Origin: Acidimicrobiia bacterium
GTDB lineage: Bacteria > Actinomycetota > Acidimicrobiia > Spongiisociales > UBA5794
Assembly (NCBI GenBank): GCA_013003515.1
Contig: JABDIW010000029.1
Coordinates: 1 to 8,671, forward strand
Reading direction: 5' to 3'
Length of the DNA: 8,671 nucleotides
Shown: positions 5,419-8,671 of the stretch, piece after piece
Numbering within the stretch: position 1 is the first letter of the stretch
Layout of the letters: each line of letters opens with the position of its first letter
Program-made: the position numbers and the translations under genes
Notes under the pieces: generated by a model
Seen by the model: the letters and a program-made list of their open reading frames with translations, nothing else
Told to the model about the DNA's origin: nothing
Database searches by the model: none

Positions 5419-7317
5419 ATGACGCTCGACACCGGCATCGGCACCCATACCGAGGCGGCCCGCGTTCTCGGGGCACTCGCTGCGGCATACAACACCTTCA
5501 AGCTCTACCCACAGCCGTTGGGCCAACCCGCCTTCGATCGCGCCCTCGGCATCATCGGTGAACTGGGCACCCGCCGTCTCCACTTCGAGGTCGGCCCTTC
5601 GAGCTTTGTTCGCTCAGACGAGCCATTGGCAACCGATCATGACGGTGTCGAGCGACTGTGGAAACGGCTGTTCATCCATGAGGTCGACTCCCTGACCGTC
5701 GTGGGGGACGTGTCGGGACCGGAGCTGATCATGCTCTTCGAGGCCTTTGAGCTCGATGAGCAGGAGCTGCGGCGCGATGGAGGGATGCAGCGCCATCTCA
5801 CCGATAACGATGTCTCCGGCGTCCAGGTCACTCAGCGCGACCTCCTCAACGAGGACGATGACGAAGCCGTCGAGGTCCTCGAGACCGACGAGGACCACAC
5901 CCGGCTGACGTCCGAAGAGATCGCGGCGATGTTCCTCGCCATGCTGGCGGATCAGGAGCTGTCGGCGGTGGCACGGGCGTTCGTCGAGATGTACCGCGAC
6001 GGCATCGCCGCGGTGCGCGACGACAACTTCGAGGCGCGAGAAGAGACCGTCAAGGCGTTCGTCGATGCGTTCTTCATCTTCGACGATGAGCTGTCCGTCG
6101 CCGTGGTCGATGTGCTGCTGGAAGACCCGTACGACGGGGTGAACCAGATGTTCCTCGACCAGTTCTCCGGTCACGATTTCGCCGAGATCGCCGGGCGGCT
6201 CACGCCAACGTCCCAGCAGTCGCTCATCCAGTACGCCAGGGTCACCGCGGAGACGTCGAACGGAACGCCTGAAGAGTTGCTCATATTGCTCCAGAGTGCC
6301 GACTCGGTGCGGGCAGCCCGCGAAGAGGTGTCGGAACACATCGCCGACGTGCTCCAGGGGGCCAGAGACGTCGTCGACTCGTCCGACACGGCGTTCTCCA
6401 ACCTCGCTCCGCAGGTGAAGGCGGACGTCGACTATTTCAAGGTCGGGCTCGAGGGCTTGCGTGGCCTCCTCGAGATCGAGCACCGCCCCGACAGGTTCCG
6501 CCGTGTCGTGCGGATCTGGACCGGCCGGATCTCGCTGTACATCCGTCGCGGCAAGTTCCGCATGGCCCAAGACATCCTGGTTTCGGTCGTCGACAAGCCT
6601 CCCTATCCGGCCGAGCGGCAGCCGATCGTCGCCGAAGCCGTCGACCGCCTCCTCAGTCCCGACCTCATCGACGGCCTGGTCAGCGCCATTCGTGACGAGG
6701 AGGAGGGCAAGGCGGCCGTCGAGCTGCTCGCTGCCCTCGGTGCGACCGCAATCGACACGCTCATCGAGCACCTCGCCAAGGAGGAGGACGCCACCAAGCG
6801 GCGGACGCTCATCGACCTGGTCGCCCTGGCGGCTCGCACCAATCCGAAGCCAATCCTCGACCACATCCACGACAAGCGGTGGTACGTGGTGCGCAACATT
6901 GCCACCGTGCTCGGCAAGGTCGGCGGTTCCTCGGTGGTGGGGCCGCTCAAGGTGACGCTGCGCCATGAAGACCACCGGGTTCGGGTCGAAGCTCTGCGCG
7001 CTGCAGGCCCCGTGATGGGCCGGGCGTACTTCGACGTTATCCGCACTGCTCTCGGCGACCCGCACGAGCGAGTGCGTCGTGCCGCCATCGGTCTTCTCCG
7101 CAGCTCCGAGCTCGAGGAAGCCGATGACGTGCTCGTCGAAGCCCTCGGCATGTCGAAACTCGACGTCGACGAGCGTCTCCGTGTCGTCGAGGCGTTGAAG
7201 AAGCGCGATACACCGAAGACCGTTGCCGCCCTCGAGAGCGTGGCGGGCAAGGTCGCCGTTGGTGGAACGGCCCGTCAAATCAAGGCAGCAGCGAAGAAAG
7301 CACTGGGGTCCTCATGA
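5419..7317 (+). CDS. HEAT-repeat protein with an N-terminal module shared with the adjacent HD-GYP protein
   Basis: Predicted soluble helical scaffold of 632 aa with no catalytic motif, signal peptide or membrane segment that I can see. Residues about 14-112 resemble the start of the next gene's product: KLYPQPLGQPAFDRAL (28-43) and DSLTVVGDVSGPEL (90-103). A very acidic linker follows (145-160, EDDDEAVEVLETDEDH), then a helical middle (about 165-420). From about 426 to the end come roughly five or six HEAT-type repeats, recognisable by recurring xxVRxxAxxxLG helix pairs, for example WYVVRNIATVLGKVGG (488-503), HRVRVEALRAAG (519-530) and ERVRRAAIGLLRSS (550-563); the tail is Lys-rich. Such repeats bind proteins, so an adaptor role is likely. 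It starts 3 bp after the response regulator stop without a clear ribosome site, and its stop overlaps the next start. The middle region is unrecognised. Confidence 0.85.
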   Translation: MTLDTGIGTHTEAARVLGALAAAYNTFKLYPQPLGQPAFDRALGIIGELGTRRLHFEVGPSSFVRSDEPLATDHDGVERLWKRLFIHEVDSLTVVGDVSGPELIMLFEAFELDEQELRRDGGMQRHLTDNDVSGVQVTQRDLLNEDDDEAVEVLETDEDHTRLTSEEIAAMFLAMLADQELSAVARAFVEMYRDGIAAVRDDNFEAREETVKAFVDAFFIFDDELSVAVVDVLLEDPYDGVNQMFLDQFSGHDFAEIAGRLTPTSQQSLIQYARVTAETSNGTPEELLILLQSADSVRAAREEVSEHIADVLQGARDVVDSSDTAFSNLAPQVKADVDYFKVGLEGLRGLLEIEHRPDRFRRVVRIWTGRISLYIRRGKFRMAQDILVSVVDKPPYPAERQPIVAEAVDRLLSPDLIDGLVSAIRDEEEGKAAVELLAALGATAIDTLIEHLAKEEDATKRRTLIDLVALAARTNPKPILDHIHDKRWYVVRNIATVLGKVGGSSVVGPLKVTLRHEDHRVRVEALRAAGPVMGRAYFDVIRTALGDPHERVRRAAIGLLRSSELEEADDVLVEALGMSKLDVDERLRVVEALKKRDTPKTVAALESVAGKVAVGGTARQIKAAAKKALGSS

Positions 7318-8636
7318 GTGAACTGAAGGTCCGCACGTTCCTCAAGTCCCTCCGCCGTGTGATCAGGCAGGCGACTTTGTACCCCGTCGGGCACCCCGCC
7401 GTTCAAGAGGCGCTCCACACAGCGGAGTTCGACCTCGAGGACATGGTCGGCGACATCGGCGACATGACCCTCATCATCCATGACTCCGCTCTGTACCGGG
7501 ATCGCGGCCTGCTGCCACACGCCTCGCTCGAGTTCGAGGGCATGATGCGAGAGATGGAAAAGCGGGCCATCGAGTCGGTGACACTGCTGTCCCCTACGTC
7601 TCGCGACGACATCTACGACTTCGGTGCCTTCATCGCCGGCATCTCCGACGATCTCCCCGCCGACGGCACCGTTCGGCTCAACGAGCGCACGTTCTCGGAC
7701 ATGGAGCTCGACAACTCCCCGCTGGCCAACCTGAGACGTTCGTACGCGTCGTCGGTCGACGCCGTCCGCACCGCGACCCGATCACTGGCCCGCGGCGAGG
7801 GATTCGAGATCAACACGGTCGTGCGTGCGGTCGAGAGCCTCACCGACTCGGCGATGGCGAGCCCGGGAGCCGCCCTGCTGCTCTCGACGGTCAAGAGCCA
7901 CGACGAGTACACCTACTTCCATTCTGTCAATACCTCGATCCTGGCGCTGGCACTGGGGCGCATCGTCGGGCTGGACAAGAACGACCTGTTGCCAATCGGC
8001 ATGGGCAGCCTGCTCCATGACATCGGGAAGGTGGCGGTGCCACCCGAAACGCTGCAGCATCCGGGTCGTCTCGACGACGAGCAATGGCGTGAGATCCAGC
8101 TCCACCCCCAGGAGGGCGCCCAGGCGATCATGGCGGCGCAGGGCCCCGGTCACGAGCTCGCGGCGACCATCGCCTTCGAGCACCACGCCCGCTTCGACGG
8201 CAAGGGCTATCCGGCCGTCAGTCGCGAACGCCAGCCGCACGTCTTCTCCCGGCTCGTCGCCGTGTGCGACACCTATGACGCCATCACGACCCGTCGCTCC
8301 TACCGACGGGCGGAGACCCCGAACCGGGCGCTGCGCGTGCTACTGACGGGCATGGGCGGCCACTACGACCCGGACCTGGTCCGTGTCTTCATCAAGATGA
8401 TGGGCGTCTACCCCACCGGTTCCATTCTTCGGAACACCAGCGGGGAGATGCTCATGGTTGCGCCGCACGAGGGTGGCCAGGCAGACGAGCTTCCCGGCTT
8501 CCTCGTGCGCACGTCGGGTGGAGAGCTGCTCGAGGTCCCCGAGCCGAAGCCGATCGTCATGGATGGCGTGGTCGAGCAGGTGCTGCCTGCCGATGCAGGG
8601 TTCGATCCGGCCGCCTACCTGGAGTACGCCGCCTGA
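7314..8636 (+). CDS. HD-GYP domain protein, probable cyclic-di-GMP phosphodiesterase
   Basis: Protein of 440 aa expected to hydrolyse cyclic-di-GMP. Residues about 5-110 form a helical N-terminal module (TLYPVGHPAVQEAL at 21-34; ESVTLLSPTSRDDI at 87-100) matching the start of the preceding HEAT protein. The HD-GYP domain spans about 165-365. It has H203 in YTYFHSVN, HDIGK (235-239), H264, the GYP signature HHARFDGKGYP (290-300) and D319 in VCDTYDA, so the metal ligands of a two-metal site are all present. Tyr199, not Glu, stands four residues before H203, so the third-metal glutamate of tri-iron members is probably absent. A beta-rich tail (about 366-440) starting YPTGSIL is typical of the family. 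There is no receiver or membrane domain, so input probably comes through the N-terminal module. ATGA overlap (7314-7317) couples it to the HEAT gene. Confidence 0.95.
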   Translation: MSELKVRTFLKSLRRVIRQATLYPVGHPAVQEALHTAEFDLEDMVGDIGDMTLIIHDSALYRDRGLLPHASLEFEGMMREMEKRAIESVTLLSPTSRDDIYDFGAFIAGISDDLPADGTVRLNERTFSDMELDNSPLANLRRSYASSVDAVRTATRSLARGEGFEINTVVRAVESLTDSAMASPGAALLLSTVKSHDEYTYFHSVNTSILALALGRIVGLDKNDLLPIGMGSLLHDIGKVAVPPETLQHPGRLDDEQWREIQLHPQEGAQAIMAAQGPGHELAATIAFEHHARFDGKGYPAVSRERQPHVFSRLVAVCDTYDAITTRRSYRRAETPNRALRVLLTGMGGHYDPDLVRVFIKMMGVYPTGSILRNTSGEMLMVAPHEGGQADELPGFLVRTSGGELLEVPEPKPIVMDGVVEQVLPADAGFDPAAYLEYAA

Positions 8637-8656
8637 GGCCGCAAAGAGTCGCGGCC
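8637..8656 (+). terminator. Hairpin directly after the HD-GYP gene, weak terminator candidate
   Basis: GGCCGC (8637-8642) and GCGGCC (8651-8656) form a 6-bp stem with an 8-nt loop, starting at the base after the stop codon. Only TT follows (8660-8661), not a U-tract. It may end the operon or simply be a processing or stabilising hairpin; the window ends 15 bp later, so what follows is unknown. Confidence 0.35.
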
Positions 8657-8671
8657 AGATTGGCCAGACCC

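Noticed and set aside
5614..7278. Long open frame (554 codons) on the minus strand opposite the HEAT-repeat gene
   Set aside because: Its codons mirror the HEAT gene, whose product has clear repeat structure and operon-consistent overlaps. Long antisense frames are expected in high-GC coding DNA, and its protein looks like no family.
1..8671. CRISPR arrays, tRNA or rRNA genes, insertion sequences, toxin-antitoxin or phage genes
   Set aside because: I saw no regularly spaced repeats, transposase or integrase motifs, or RNA gene hallmarks. Nearly all bases belong to the listed protein genes.

Overview
The window is a high-GC (by eye about 64-66%), densely coded bacterial segment. Codon use and synteny point to Actinomycetota. 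A deep, non-mycobacterial lineage such as Acidimicrobiia is plausible, but this is inference and no marker here settles it.

Layout: (1) Bases 1-1118 (+) hold the 3' part of an S-adenosylhomocysteine hydrolase gene of the short archaeal/Thermotoga type. (2) Bases 1119-1194 lie between convergent genes and carry a perfect 11-bp inverted repeat, probably a shared terminator. (3) Bases 1195-3069 (-) encode a divergent FtsH-like membrane AAA+ zinc protease with a very short extracytoplasmic loop, a Glu-Glu Walker B and an enlarged AAA insertion. (4) Bases 3070-3146 form a divergent promoter region with a good promoter for the protease gene and two overlapping 5-3-5 inverted repeats that may be an operator. 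(5) Bases 3147-8636 (+) carry a packed gene train: an unrecognised 123-aa protein, a ComF-type phosphoribosyltransferase, a long-form ribosome hibernation factor (hpf), a NarL/LuxR-type response regulator, a HEAT-repeat protein and an HD-GYP protein. From comF onward neighbouring genes overlap or lie 3 bp apart. A small hairpin follows the last gene.

Working together: SAH hydrolase removes the product of SAM-dependent methylation, and the FtsH-like protein probably does membrane protein quality control. The comF-hpf pair is conserved in actinobacteria and Firmicutes, normally just upstream of secA, and in Mycobacterium tuberculosis sahH lies a few genes away in the same direction. Here a signalling cassette (response regulator, HEAT protein, HD-GYP protein) directly follows hpf. 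The HEAT and HD-GYP proteins start with what looks like the same roughly 100-residue module. This suggests a signalling unit linking a phosphorelay, cyclic-di-GMP and possibly ribosome hibernation. That link is inferred from gene order and is the most interesting point in the window.
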